This document shows positions 40,832-53,352 of a stretch of 64,000 nt of DNA, piece after piece (position 1 is the first letter of the stretch; every line of letters begins with the position of its first letter). The notes beneath the pieces were generated by a model that had not been told where the DNA came from, ran no database searches, and saw only the letters and a list, made by a program, of their open reading frames with translations. Position numbers and translations under genes: made by a program. Location: NCBI RefSeq assembly GCF_045679555.1, contig NC_092092.1, positions 20,940,469 to 21,004,468 on the forward strand, written 5' to 3'. This DNA is from Salvelinus alpinus (Eukaryota > Chordata > Actinopteri > Salmoniformes > Salmonidae).

Positions 40832-41786
40832 CACTGAGTATACAAAACATTAAGGACATCCAGTGGTGGAAAAAGTACACATACTTGAGTAAAAGTAAAG
40901 ATACCTTAATAGAAAATAACTCAAGTAAAAGTCAATGTAACCCAGTAAAATTTTACATGAGTAAAAGTCTAAAAGTATTTGGTTTAAAATATACTTAAGT
41001 ATCAAAAGTAAATGTAATTGCTAAAATATACTTAAGTATCAAAAGTAAAAGTAAAGTTATAAATCATTTCAAATTCCTTATATTTAGCAAACCAGACTAC
41101 ACCATTTCAATTTAAGGATAGCCAGGGGCACACTCCAACATTCAGACATAATTTACAAATGAAGCATGTGTGTAAAGTGAGTCCGCCAGATCAGAGGCAA
41201 TAGGGATGACCAGGGATGTTCTGTTGAGAAGTGCGTGAATTGGACCATTTCCATGTCCTACTCTAAGCATTTAAAATGTAACAAGTACTTTTGGGGGTCA
41301 AGGAAAATGTATGGAGTAAAAAGTACAATATTTTCTTAAGGAATGTTGTGAAGTAAAAGTAAAAGTAGTCCAAAATATAAATAGTAAAATAAAGTACAGA
41401 TACCCCCCCAAAATACTTAAGTACTTTACACCATATTCCTAATATTGAGTTGCACCTCCACCTTTTGCCCTCAAAAGAGGCTCAATTAATTGGGGAAAGG
41501 TGTCGAAAGCGTTCCACAGGGATGCTGGCCAATGTTGAATCCAATGCTTTCCACTACTGTACCCTTGCCCATTCAAAACCTTCTGAATGGCACACACACA
41601 ATCCATGTATCAATTGTCTCAAGGCTTAAAAAACCTTCTTTAACCTGTCCCCTCCCCTTCATCTACACTGATTGAAGTGGATTTAACAAGTGAAACCAAT
41701 AAGGGATCAAAGCTTTCACCTGGATTCACCTGGTCAGTCTATGTCATGGAAAGAGCAGGTGTCATTAATGTTTTGTACACTCAGTA
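40832..41786. mobile_element. Tc1-type non-autonomous element, interrupted
   Basis: CACTGAGTATACAAAACATT at the left and AATGTTTTGTACACTCAG at the right form terminal inverted repeats next to TA. The right part contains the Tc1-like words GTGTCGAAAGCGTTCCACAG and GATGCTGGCCAATGTTGA. No transposase frame is present. It is split after 28 bp by another repeat (next entry). Confidence 0.75.
40862..41437. mobile_element. Non-autonomous DNA repeat (AAGTACTTGAGTAAAAGTA family) nested in the Tc1 MITE
   Basis: It begins AGTGGTGGAAAAAGTACACA and ends ACTTAAGTACTTTACACCA, imperfect inverted repeats, with many internal AGTAAAAGTA words. This family is common in teleosts and looks hAT-like, but the class is not proven here. 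Its insertion separates the first 28 bp of the surrounding element from the rest. Confidence 0.7.
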
Positions 41787-42025
41787 TATAATACTGTATT
41801 ATATGGACTGGAATTACACACATCGTTCAAACCATGATAAAGCAGGGAGAGAACATGCGATTCTGGTGCAGTACATGCAGCCTACACAGTTACAAGTATA
41901 GGCTAGTGAATTAGATTTTAATTTTGAAATATAATAGGGCCTATTTGTATAATTAGTAGGCTGACGCATATACTGTATACCTTTCATAATATTTCCCCTG
42001 ATGTTATTAGCCTACTGTCAATAGG

Positions 42026-42436
42026 TGTATTGGAGGCGAAGTCAGGTGCAGGAGCGCAGAGTATAATAAACAGGCACACTTTTATTATAGTTCCAAACAT
42101 GAGAGCACTACAGAAAACAAACGCGCTAAAAAAACGGACCATAAAAGTAAAGTGCTTAAATTAACACCACATAACATGAAAAGAATTACACACAAAACAT
42201 GATGGGAAACAGAGGGTTAAATACAAGTAGCTTGATTGGGAAATGAAAACCAGGTGTGTATGGAAACAAGACAAGACTGTAAGTCGCTCTGGATAAGAGC
42301 GTCTGCTAAATGACTTAAATGTAAATGTAAATGGATATATGAAAATTGGAGCGGCGATGGCTAGAAAGCCGGTGAAGTCGATCGAAGAACGCCGCCCGAA
42401 CAAGGAGAGGAGCCGACTTCGGCGGAAGTCGTGACA
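42026..42436 (-). repeat. Lone gypsy LTR (same family as 16675-21461), minus strand
   Basis: The complement runs from TGTCACGACTTCCGCCG at 42436 through CCTTGTTCGGGCGGCGTTC and a CTATAATAAAAGTG polyadenylation region to CACCTGACTTCGCCTCC. It is clearly related to, but more diverged than, the LTRs of the complete element. No gag or pol is next to it, so it is a solo LTR or a truncated copy. It contains a small nested insertion. Confidence 0.85.
42277..42332. repeat. Short repeat fragment nested in the lone LTR
   Basis: CTGTAAGTCGCTCTGGATAA to GTAAATGTAAAT interrupts the LTR between its ATATATCCAT and GTCTTGT words. The same family (GCCATTTAGCAGAC, ATCCAAAGCGACT) recurs at 45815-45860. It is a very common fish repeat. 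Confidence 0.75.
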
Positions 42437-42961
42437 CCTACTTCCTATTTCTTTCTTTATTGTCGCTTCCTTCATTCTTCGCTTTCAACAGTTAAATTAA
42501 ATACGTTTCGTTGTCCTTATTTTCATAATTCTAATGACATCCTTGAATAATATAGGACTAGAATTAAATGCAGAAGGCTTTCTCCTCTCTTCATGAAGAT
42601 TGAATGGTTATGAGTCTGAATAAATAACTGCTATAGCCTACTGCCATTGCGCGTTCGCGCTTCTTTCAAACTACCTGTGAGTTCTACTGGCCGCTATATT
42701 TAACATTCAGCAAACAAGAGCTTGCATCCCTCTTCGAATGGTCTATTGGTATAAGAAATGCTAAAAGAAATGGTACTCCAAGAGCTAAGGAGTGGTTTTT
42801 AAGGAGAGGCCAGCGGAGCACAGGTGCGTGGGTATTGCGCAAGAGACAGAGGGTATAAATTAGAAGCTTATTATGCATAATCCATCATTAATTATCTAAA
42901 TATAAGGCTAATACTGCATTGAATGTATTACCTGAAAGAAGTAGGCTAGGACATCTATATA

Positions 42962-44597
<1,636 letters not shown>

Positions 44598-44641
44598 TAT
44601 GTGCACATGTTTGTTTTGGGCTTCGTCCCCATCATGTTCAT

Positions 44642-44856
44642 GGGCTCTCAAGTGGCGCACTGGTCTAAGGCACTGCATCTCAGCTAGAGGTGTCACTACA
44701 GACAACCTGGTTCAAATACAGACTGTATCACAACCGGCCGTGATTGGGATTCCTATAGGGTGGCGACCAGCGTTGTCTGAGTTTGGCTGGTGTTGGCTGT
44801 CATTGTAAATCAGAATTTTTTCTTTACTGACTTGCCTAGTTAAATAAAGGTAAAAC
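44642..44856 (+). repeat. Salmonid tRNA-derived SINE
   Basis: The head GGGCTCTCAAGTGGCGCACT with box A, then GGTCTAAGGCACTGCATCTC, a box B region (CTGGTTCAAATACAG) and CACAACCGGCCGTGATTGGG are those of a widespread salmonid tRNA SINE. It ends in the usual GACTTGCCTAGTTAAATAAA tail. Internal pol III promoter boxes are recognisable but mutated. It starts only about 45 bp after the Tc1 copy 2 end. Confidence 0.9.
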
Positions 44857-45814
44857 ATTTTTTATTTTATTACGTGTGCTATTTTGGGAAGAGAAATTTA
44901 AAAAACTATTTTTGCATTCCTGCACCTGTCTCCTATCATTATACAACGTGACATGCCTAATGTCAAGTAGGCATGGGCTGTGTCCGAATACCTGTACTTG
45001 AGTTCTAAATAGGAGACATTTTGCGTTTGCGAAACAATTAAGTTTTATAGTATGTGAAGGGAAAAAAACATCTTTATGCTTTAAATGACAGATGACATAC
45101 TAATTTTGACTTTTCATCTAGTAGAATTTTCTGCACACTATTGAGGAAGAGAATCGTCTTTTGAGATCCACGTGTGTCTGACAAAGAGTCGCGCTTTACC
45201 AAAATGAACCAATGGCAGGAATCAATGCAATTGAGCATTAGATGAGGCATTCTCAGTAGGATGAGCCTATTATGCTGATATGTGTTGCTTACTGCATTCG
45301 TTTTTTTTTTAAACAGTACATTCTAAATAGTACAGTGTGTAGTTTAGTACACAGTATGAAGTTTAATTAAGTAGTATGGAAGCCAGATTTCGGACACAGC
45401 CATGGTCTCAAAAAGACATTTTAGTACAAAGGCACTTGTAGCTTTAAGGTCAAGCTAACCTTGAAAACAATTTTCTTTTCAATTTCCTTTTCCAATTATT
45501 TCAGTTCTAAAAATGAATCTACCTGCGGCAAGGAAAATGAATACAACACAATGACCCAGCATGTCTTAAATGAGCTATTTGATGTAGTCTGCACAATAGA
45601 TGATGACAATGATCAATGATTTTATTGCACAGCACTGTGTACCAGTGCTCTCTTCGTGTGTAGCAGCAGGTGTTCAAGAGCGCTAATGGAATGATAGTTA
45701 TTTGAAGAAGTTCATTGAGTATACCCTGTGACGGTTACACTTAGATAACCTGGGTGCCAATGCCAATGTTTTTGCTTTGACTGAATTTGTTGTCGTTGAA
45801 TAATATAATATATA

Positions 45815-46085
45815 ATATGCCATTTAGCAGACTCTTTTATCCAAAGCGACTAACAGGTGTGCACTCTTAGAAAAAAGGGTTCTTCGGCTGTCCCCATAGG
45901 AGAACCCTTTGAATAACTCCTTTTGGTTCCAGATAGAACCCTTTTGGGTACCATGCAAAACCGTTTCCAGAGGGTTCTACATGGAACCCAAAAGAGTTCT
46001 AACTGGAACCAAAAAGGGTTCTACCTCAAACTAAAAACGGTTCTCATATGGGGACAGTCGCAGAACCCTTTAAGTCTTGCAGGTA
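45815..46085. repeat. Palindromic MITE (AGAACCCTTTTGG type) with an adjoining repeat fragment
   Basis: The interval 45815-45862 carries the GCCATTTAGCAGAC fragment. From 45866, ACTCTTAGAAAAAAGGGTTC and GGCTGTCCCCATAGGAGAAC are answered by inverted partners such as CATATGGGGACAG at 46045. The interior is a series of GGTTCC/GGAACC words, giving a long foldback. Confidence 0.75.
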
Positions 46086-46527
46086 GAAGTCAGTCAGGTA
46101 CCAATGCTATCATGTTGGTAGTTTGATCAAAGTTCTGGCCCTTGAATCTCTCTTTACTTCCTTGCACAATCAGCCCATTTTGCTCTAAAGAGAAGGCCTT
46201 TTGGAGAGAAATCACATTACAGAAATTGCAATGCTGCAAGGCATTTCTCAAATGTTAAATAGCTTGGAAATTATCTTTTGAGTCTTAAGCTGGCTGGTGA
46301 GTAGTTAAAATCAATGATTGCTTCAATATATTTCTATGTCGACATTACAACGGATAACATATCATACCATGCACCAACATGGGCCACATCTCTCATGAAT
46401 AAAAAATAAAATAAAATCTGACATTAAAACCCCAACAAGAAACTTGCGTCAGAGTGTGCTTCCAACCAAAAAACTCCAACTGAGATTATTGCTGGCAAAA
46501 GAGAAAGCAAACAGCTGTACGAGTATA

Positions 46528-48065
<1,538 letters not shown>

Positions 48066-48153
48066 TACATATGGTAAATGAACAGGAACTACTGTCACCA
48101 TTGTCAGGACCTTTACTCAGGATGTTGGCAGGCATAGAAATGTTATATTACGC

Positions 48154-48291
<138 letters not shown>

Positions 48292-48807
48292 AATCAGGCT
48301 CAATTGAGAGCATTTCCTGTGTTTCATGTTAATCTTGTGGAGTGATTTTTCCATTACGTACACAGCAACCCTCTCTGCTCTGACAGTTAACCTCCCTCCC
48401 TCCGCTTCAAATGAGCTCCCCATTCAGCCCAAAAGACACAAACACACAGGCATATGCACACACACATATGCATGTACGTACACGTGCGCGTATGCACACG
48501 CACAAACACACACACAGGTTAGTGTTTTTTTGTCATGAATCTTGTTCTGGAGGCAACTCTGCAGAGTGGTTACCAACCTACACAGCCACAAAGCCGTTCA
48601 TCCTAAACCTAACCTTCACCACACTGCTAACCCTAACCTTAAATTATGACCAAAAAGCACATTTTTGTTTTCATTCATTTTTTACAATGTAGCTAATTTT
48701 GAATTTGTAGGGGGAAATCTAAGGGGAAATTGCTCAGTTCTGCCTCCAGGACTCCAACAATAAATGTCAACCTACGCGTGCACACACACACACACACACA
48801 CACACAC

Positions 48808-49265
48808 TGTCACGTTCCTGACCTGTTTTATGTTATTTTTTGTATGTGTTTAGTTGGTGAGTTGGGGTGGGCATTATATGTTTTGTGTTTCATTGTTTAG
48901 GTCACTTGTAATTAGCCTTATATGGTTCTCAATCAGAGACAGGTGTTTGACGTTTTCCTCTGATTGAGAACCATATATAGGTTGGCTGTTTCACACTGTT
49001 TGTTTGTGGGTGATTGTCTTCCGTGTCTGTGTCTGTGCACCACACGGGGCTGTTTTCGGTTTGTTCGTTTTATGTAGTCTATTCCTGTTCGTGAGTTCTT
49101 TCGTGTCTTTATGTAAGGTCCATGTTCAGGTTTCGTCTACGTCGTTTTCTTATTTTGTAAGTTATTCAAGTGTTCTTCGTGTTTCGTCTTTATTTAATAA
49201 ATTCATTATGTCATATCACAACGCTGCGCCTTGGTCGAATCACTACTCCGAGGAATTCCGTTACA
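48808..49265 (+). repeat. 5' LTR of a non-autonomous LTR retrotransposon
   Basis: 458 bp from TGTCACGTTCCTGACCTG to GAATTCCGTTACA, with TG...CA ends. A CTTTATTTAATAAATTC segment near 49190 supplies a polyadenylation hexamer. It is inserted in a CA microsatellite: CACAC precedes it, and CACAC follows the 3' LTR at 52237, so the target-site duplication is compatible but cannot be proven in repetitive DNA. Compared with the 3' LTR it lacks about 18 bp (TCCTCTTCGTATGAAGAG) near its end. Confidence 0.85.
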
Positions 49266-49570
49266 GAATCACCCACCAACAAAAGATCAAGCAGCGGTGT
49301 AACGGGAGGAAGGGACAGCGCAAGAAGGAGGAATGGACATGGGAGGATATTTTGGAAGGCAAGGGTTGCTACACATGGGAGGAGATTCTGGCTGGTAAGG
49401 ATCGCCTCCCATGGGAACAGCTGGAGGCAGCTCGGAGAGCGGAGGAAACCGGAGAGAGGAACAGGCGTTATGAGGGGACGCGTCTAGCACGGAAGCCCGA
49501 GAAGCCTGTGAGTAAACCCCAAAAATTTCTTGGGGGGGGGGCTAGAAGGGAGAGTGGCGAAGTCAGGTAG
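49208..49570 (+). CDS. ORF1 of the LTR element, starting inside the LTR (120 aa)
   Basis: An ATG at 49208, within the last 60 bp of the 5' LTR, opens a frame that runs MSYHNAAPWSNHYSEEFRYR and continues in the internal region. It includes a basic segment (QQKIKQRCNGRKGQRKK) and two related acidic/aromatic phrases, EWTWEDILEGKG and CYTWEEILAGKD, then LPWEQLEAARRAEE. It ends shortly after a GGGG run. The repeated W-x-x-(I/L) phrases and charge suggest a small Gag-like or RNA-binding protein, but I do not recognise a family. No zinc knuckle was seen in frame, although a Cys-rich stretch (CTYCGEREYGQTPCY) lies just downstream in another frame. Confidence 0.5.
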   Translation: MSYHNAAPWSNHYSEEFRYRITHQQKIKQRCNGRKGQRKKEEWTWEDILEGKGCYTWEEILAGKDRLPWEQLEAARRAEETGERNRRYEGTRLARKPEKPVSKPQKFLGGGARRESGEVR

Positions 49571-49874
49571 GAGACCTGCGCCCACTCCCTGTACTTACTG
49601 TGGAGAGCGAGAGTACGGGCAGACACCGTGTTACGCAGTAGAGCGCACGGTGTCTCCTGTACGTGTTCATAGCCCGGTGCGGGTTATTCCACCTCCCCGC
49701 ACTGGTAGGGCTAGATTGGGCATTGAGCCAGGTGCCATGAAGCCGGCTCAACGCGTCTGGTCCTTTACGCATGGTGTCCCCGGTTCGCCTACATAACCCA
49801 GTGCGGGCTATTCCACCTCGCTGCACTGGCAGGGCGAAGGGGACCATTCAACCAGGTAAGGTTGGGCAGGCTCA

Positions 49875-51389
49875 ATGCTCAAGGGAGCCAGTAGCTTGCA
49901 CGGTCCGGTATTTCCGGCGCTACCTCCCCGCCCCAGCCCAGTACCACCAGTGCCTACACTACGCACCAGGTTTCCAGTGCGTTTCCAGAGCCCTGTTCCT
50001 CCTCCACGCACTCTCCCTGTAGTGCGTGTATCCAGTTCGGTGCCTCCAGTTCCGGCACCACGCACTAAGCCACCTGTGCGTCTCCAGAGCCCTGTACACA
50101 CTGTTCCTTCTCCCCGTACTCGTCCTGATGTGCGTGCACTCAGCCCGGTGCCACCAGTGCCGATACCACGCACCAGGCAAAGAGTACGTTTTGAGAGTCC
50201 AGTGTGCCCTGTCCCTGCTCCCCGCACTAGCATGAAGGTGCGTGTCCTTAGCCCGGTGCCTCCAGTTCCGGCACCACGCACTAGGTCTACAGTGCGCCTT
50301 ATCCGGCCAGAGCCATCCGTCTCCCCAGCGCCATCTGAGCCATCCGTCTCCCCAGCGCCATCTGAGCCATCCGTCTCCCCAGCGCCATCTGAGCCATCCG
50401 TCTCCCCAGCGCCATCTGAGCCATCCGTCTCCCCAGCGCCATCTGAGCCATCCGTCTCCCCAGCGCCATCTGAGCCATCCGTCTCCCCAGCGCCATCTGA
50501 GCCATCCGTCTGCCCCGAGCCATTAGAGCCGCCCGTCTGTCCCGAGCCGTCAGAGCCGATAGTCAGTCAGGAGCCGCTAGAGCCATTCGTCAGACAGGAT
50601 CTGCCAGAGCCGCCAACCAGACAGGATCTGCCAGAGCCGCCAACCAGACAGGATCTGCCAGAGCCGCCAACCAGACAGGATCTGCCAGAGCCGCCAACCA
50701 GACAGGATCTGCCAGAGCCGCCAACCAGACAGGATCTGCCAGAGCCGCCAGTGAGCCATGAGCGTCCAGAACCGCCAGTGAGCCATGAGCGTCCAGAACC
50801 GCCAGTGAGCCATGAGCGTCCAGAGCCGTCAGCCAGCCATGAGCGTCCAGAGCCGTCAGCCAGCCATGAGCGTCCAGAGCCGTCAGCCAGCCATGAGCGT
50901 CCAGAGCCGTCAGCCAGCCATGAGCGTCCAGAGCCGTCAGCCAGCCATGAGCGTCCAGAGCCGTCAGCCAGCCATGAGTGTCCAGAGCCGTCAGCCAGCC
51001 ATGAGCGTCCAGAGCCGTCATCCAGCCATGACCGGCCAGAGCCGTCATCCAGCCAGGATCCGCCAGAGCCTTCCGCCAGCCAGGATCCGCCAGAGCCAGC
51101 CAGCCAGGATCCGCCAGAGCCAGCCAGCCAGGACCTGCCAGCCAGCCAGGATCCGCCAGAACCTTCCGCCAGCCAGGATCCGCCAGCCAGTCTGGTGGTG
51201 CCCCCCATTCTGGTGTTGCCCCTCATCCTGGTGATGCCCCTTAATTTAGGTGGGGTTATATGGAGGGTGGTCATTTTGGGGAGGCTACGAAAGCGGGTAG
51301 TGACTAAGAGGGGATGGGAACCACGCCCAGAGCCTGAGCCACCACTGTGGTCAGATGCCCACCCAGACCCTCCCCTAGACTTTTGGTAG
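49875..51389 (+). CDS. Proline-rich repeat ORF of the LTR element (504 aa)
   Basis: A long uninterrupted frame occupies most of the interior between the LTRs. Residues 1-145 contain repeats of the type SPVPPVPAPRTR. Residues about 146-440 are several families of 9-residue units in register: EPSVSPAPS (7 copies), EPPTRQDLP (6), EPPVSHERP (3), EPSASHERP with variants (8) and EPSASQDPP forms. A hydrophobic stretch (LVVPPILVLPLILVMP, then IWRVVILG) follows, with basic residues after it, like a membrane anchor. The ORF ends 34 bp before the 3' LTR. No protease, RT or integrase is present. It may encode a low-complexity structural protein, or be kept open only by its 27-bp periodicity. No known family was recognised. 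Confidence 0.5.
   Translation: MLKGASSLHGPVFPALPPRPSPVPPVPTLRTRFPVRFQSPVPPPRTLPVVRVSSSVPPVPAPRTKPPVRLQSPVHTVPSPRTRPDVRALSPVPPVPIPRTRQRVRFESPVCPVPAPRTSMKVRVLSPVPPVPAPRTRSTVRLIRPEPSVSPAPSEPSVSPAPSEPSVSPAPSEPSVSPAPSEPSVSPAPSEPSVSPAPSEPSVSPAPSEPSVCPEPLEPPVCPEPSEPIVSQEPLEPFVRQDLPEPPTRQDLPEPPTRQDLPEPPTRQDLPEPPTRQDLPEPPTRQDLPEPPVSHERPEPPVSHERPEPPVSHERPEPSASHERPEPSASHERPEPSASHERPEPSASHERPEPSASHERPEPSASHECPEPSASHERPEPSSSHDRPEPSSSQDPPEPSASQDPPEPASQDPPEPASQDLPASQDPPEPSASQDPPASLVVPPILVLPLILVMPLNLGGVIWRVVILGRLRKRVVTKRGWEPRPEPEPPLWSDAHPDPPLDFW
50310..51190 (+). repeat. Compound 27-bp coding minisatellite
   Basis: Units such as GAGCCATCCGTCTCCCCAGC plus GCCATCT give way to GAGCCGCCAACCAGACAGGA plus TCTGCCA and then GAGCCGTCAGCCAGCCATGA plus GCGTCCA. 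All are 27 bp and stay in one phase; each starts with GAGCC. Separate local expansions of a shared ancestor are the simplest reading. Confidence 0.9.
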
Positions 51390-51406
51390 TGCGTCCGGAG
51401 TACGCA

Positions 51407-51420
51407 CCTTGAGGGGGGGG
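51407..51420 (+). promoter_or_regulatory. Polypurine tract of the LTR element
   Basis: ACCTTGAGGGGGGGG lies 3 bp before the TGTCACG start of the 3' LTR, at the expected site of plus-strand priming. Confidence 0.7.
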
Positions 51421-51423
51421 TTA

Positions 51424-52236
51424 TGTCACGTTCCTGACCTATTTTATGTTGTTTTTGTATATGTTTAGAGGGTCAGGGCGTGAGTTGGGGTGGGCATTAT
51501 ATGTTTTGTGTTTCATTGTTTAGGTCACTTGTAATTAGCCTTATATGGTTCTCAATCAGAGACAGGTGTTTGACGTTTTCCTCTGATTGAGAACCATATA
51601 TAGGTTGGCTGTTTCACACTGTTTGTTTGTGGGTGATTGTCTTCCGTGTCTGTGTCTGTGCACCACACGGGGCTGTTTTCGGTTTGTTCGTTTTATGTAG
51701 TCTATTCCTGTTCGTGAGTTCTTTCGTGTCTTTATGTAAGGTCCATGTTCAGGTTTCGTCTACGTCGTTTTCTTATTTTGTAAGTTATTCAAGTGTTCTT
51801 CGTGTTTCGTCTTTATTTAATAAATTCATTATGTCATATCACAACGCTGCGCCTTGGTCGAATCACTACTCCTCCTCTTCGTATGAAGAGGAGGGGGGGG
51901 GCTAGAAGGGAGAGTGGCGAAGTCAGGTAGGAGACCTGCGCCCACTCCCTGTACTTACTGTGGAGAGCGAGAGTACGGGCAGACACCGTGTTACGCAGTA
52001 GAGCGCACGGTGTCTCCTGTACGTGTTCATAGCCCGGTGCGGGTTATTCCACCTCCCCGCACTGGTAGGGCTAGATTGGGCATTGAGCCAGGTGCCATGA
52101 AGCCGGCTCAATGCGTCTGGTCCCCAGTGCGTCTCCTCGGGCCGGCTTACATGGCACCAGCCTTACGCATGGTGTCCCGGTTCGCCTACATAACCCAGTG
52201 CGGGCTATTCCACCTCGCCGGAGGAATTCCGTTACA
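51424..52236 (+). repeat. Chimeric 3' LTR with an internal-region insertion
   Basis: 51424-51893 follows the 5' LTR closely (same TGTCACGTTCCTGACC start). Just before its end it is broken by 51894-52220, and the last 16 bases, GAGGAATTCCGTTACA, follow at 52221-52236. It keeps TCCTCTTCGTATGAAGAG, missing from the 5' LTR, and a GAGGGTCAGGGCG phrase near 51467 that the 5' LTR also lacks. Confidence 0.85.
51894..52220 (+). repeat. Gag-side internal fragment inside the 3' LTR
   Basis: It corresponds to 49540-49833 (GCTAGAAGGGAGAGTGGCGA to GCTATTCCACCTCG) with very few substitutions. It has about 38 extra bases (CCAGTGCGTCTCCTCGGGCC onward, near 52124-52162) that the element's own interior lacks. 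Both junctions lie in G-rich words. Confidence 0.85.
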
Positions 52237-52448
52237 CACACACAAATGATTCACTAGGACCCATGGACCAGCCCATGATCAATAGTGAGTAAGTACATTT
52301 CCTAGAAGTTCTAAAAAGAGACATAATGAGAATAGCTTTGAACATGAGACACGACCCCTGCACTGCAGACAATGGTTCAAATACTTAGAAGAACAAACTG
52401 CCCTTAATATTTATTTCTATCTGGAAGTATTGTTGTCTGTCCACGCTA

Positions 52449-52992
52449 AAGTACAACTGAACCATACTAACCAAGTCGTTTTAAGTACACAACTACAGCT
52501 GAACCATATTAACTAAGTAGTTTTAAGTACACAACTACAGCTGAACCATATTAACTAAGTAGTTTTAAGTACACAACTACAGCTGAACCATATTAACTAA
52601 GTCGTTTTAAGTACACAACTACAGCTGAACCATATTAACTAAGTAGTTTTAAGTACACAACTACAGCTGAACCATATTAACTAAGTCGTTTTAAGTACAC
52701 AACTACAGCTGAACCATATTAACTAAGTCGTTTTAAGTACACAACTACAGCTGAACCATATTAACTAAGTAGTTTTAAGTACACAACTACAGCTGAACCA
52801 TATTAACTAAGTAGTTTTAAGTACACAACTACAGCTGAACCATATTAACTAAGTAGTTTTAAGTACACAACTACAGCTGAACCATATTAACTAAGTAGTT
52901 TTAAGTACACAACTACAGCTGAACCATATTAACTAAGTCGTTTTAAGTACACAACTACAGCTGAACCATATTAACTAAGTCGTTTTAAGTAC
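52449..52992 (+). repeat. 42-bp minisatellite
   Basis: The unit is TTTTAAGTACACAACTACAG plus CTGAACCATATTAACTAAGTAG, about 13 copies. The main variation is one position (AAGTAG against AAGTCG), with both types interspersed. The first copy is more diverged (CATACTAACC). Confidence 0.93.
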
Positions 52993-53254
52993 ATGCCCGC
53001 TTCCAATGAGAGTTATCCGAGACCTGAGCATTAAAATGTCATGTTATTCTTTCTCCAGATTACTACACCTAAATTCCCGAGCTAACACGCAGATCCCAAA
53101 TGGTGTCCATATAGAGAATATGGGCTATTTTCCTTCAGATAATTATTGAAGTTGGTGCAAAAAGAACCATACTTTTTGTCAGAAAATCACCTATTGACAT
53201 AGCAATACATGTTGCAAGTTCAAGTTCAACATGCATAAAGATGGCAATAGGGTA

Positions 53255-53352
53255 GGTGAATGAGGGAGAGAAAGCGGGAGAGAAAGTGGGAGAGAAAGGG
53301 AGAGAAAGGGGGAGAGAGGGAGAGCAAGGGAGAGAAAGAGGGAGAGAAAGCT
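53255..53352. repeat. Purine-rich GAGAGAAAGGGA repeat
   Basis: About 100 bp of imperfect GGGAGAGAAA units; almost purely purine on the plus strand. Confidence 0.85.

Noticed and set aside
44642..44856. Possible tRNA gene
   Set aside because: Box A and box B words are present, but the sequence does not fold into a full cloverleaf and continues into a SINE body and tail.
50567..51274. 235-aa minus-strand ORF of GRSWLADGS repeats
   Set aside because: It is the antisense of the 27-bp repeats in the proline-rich ORF.
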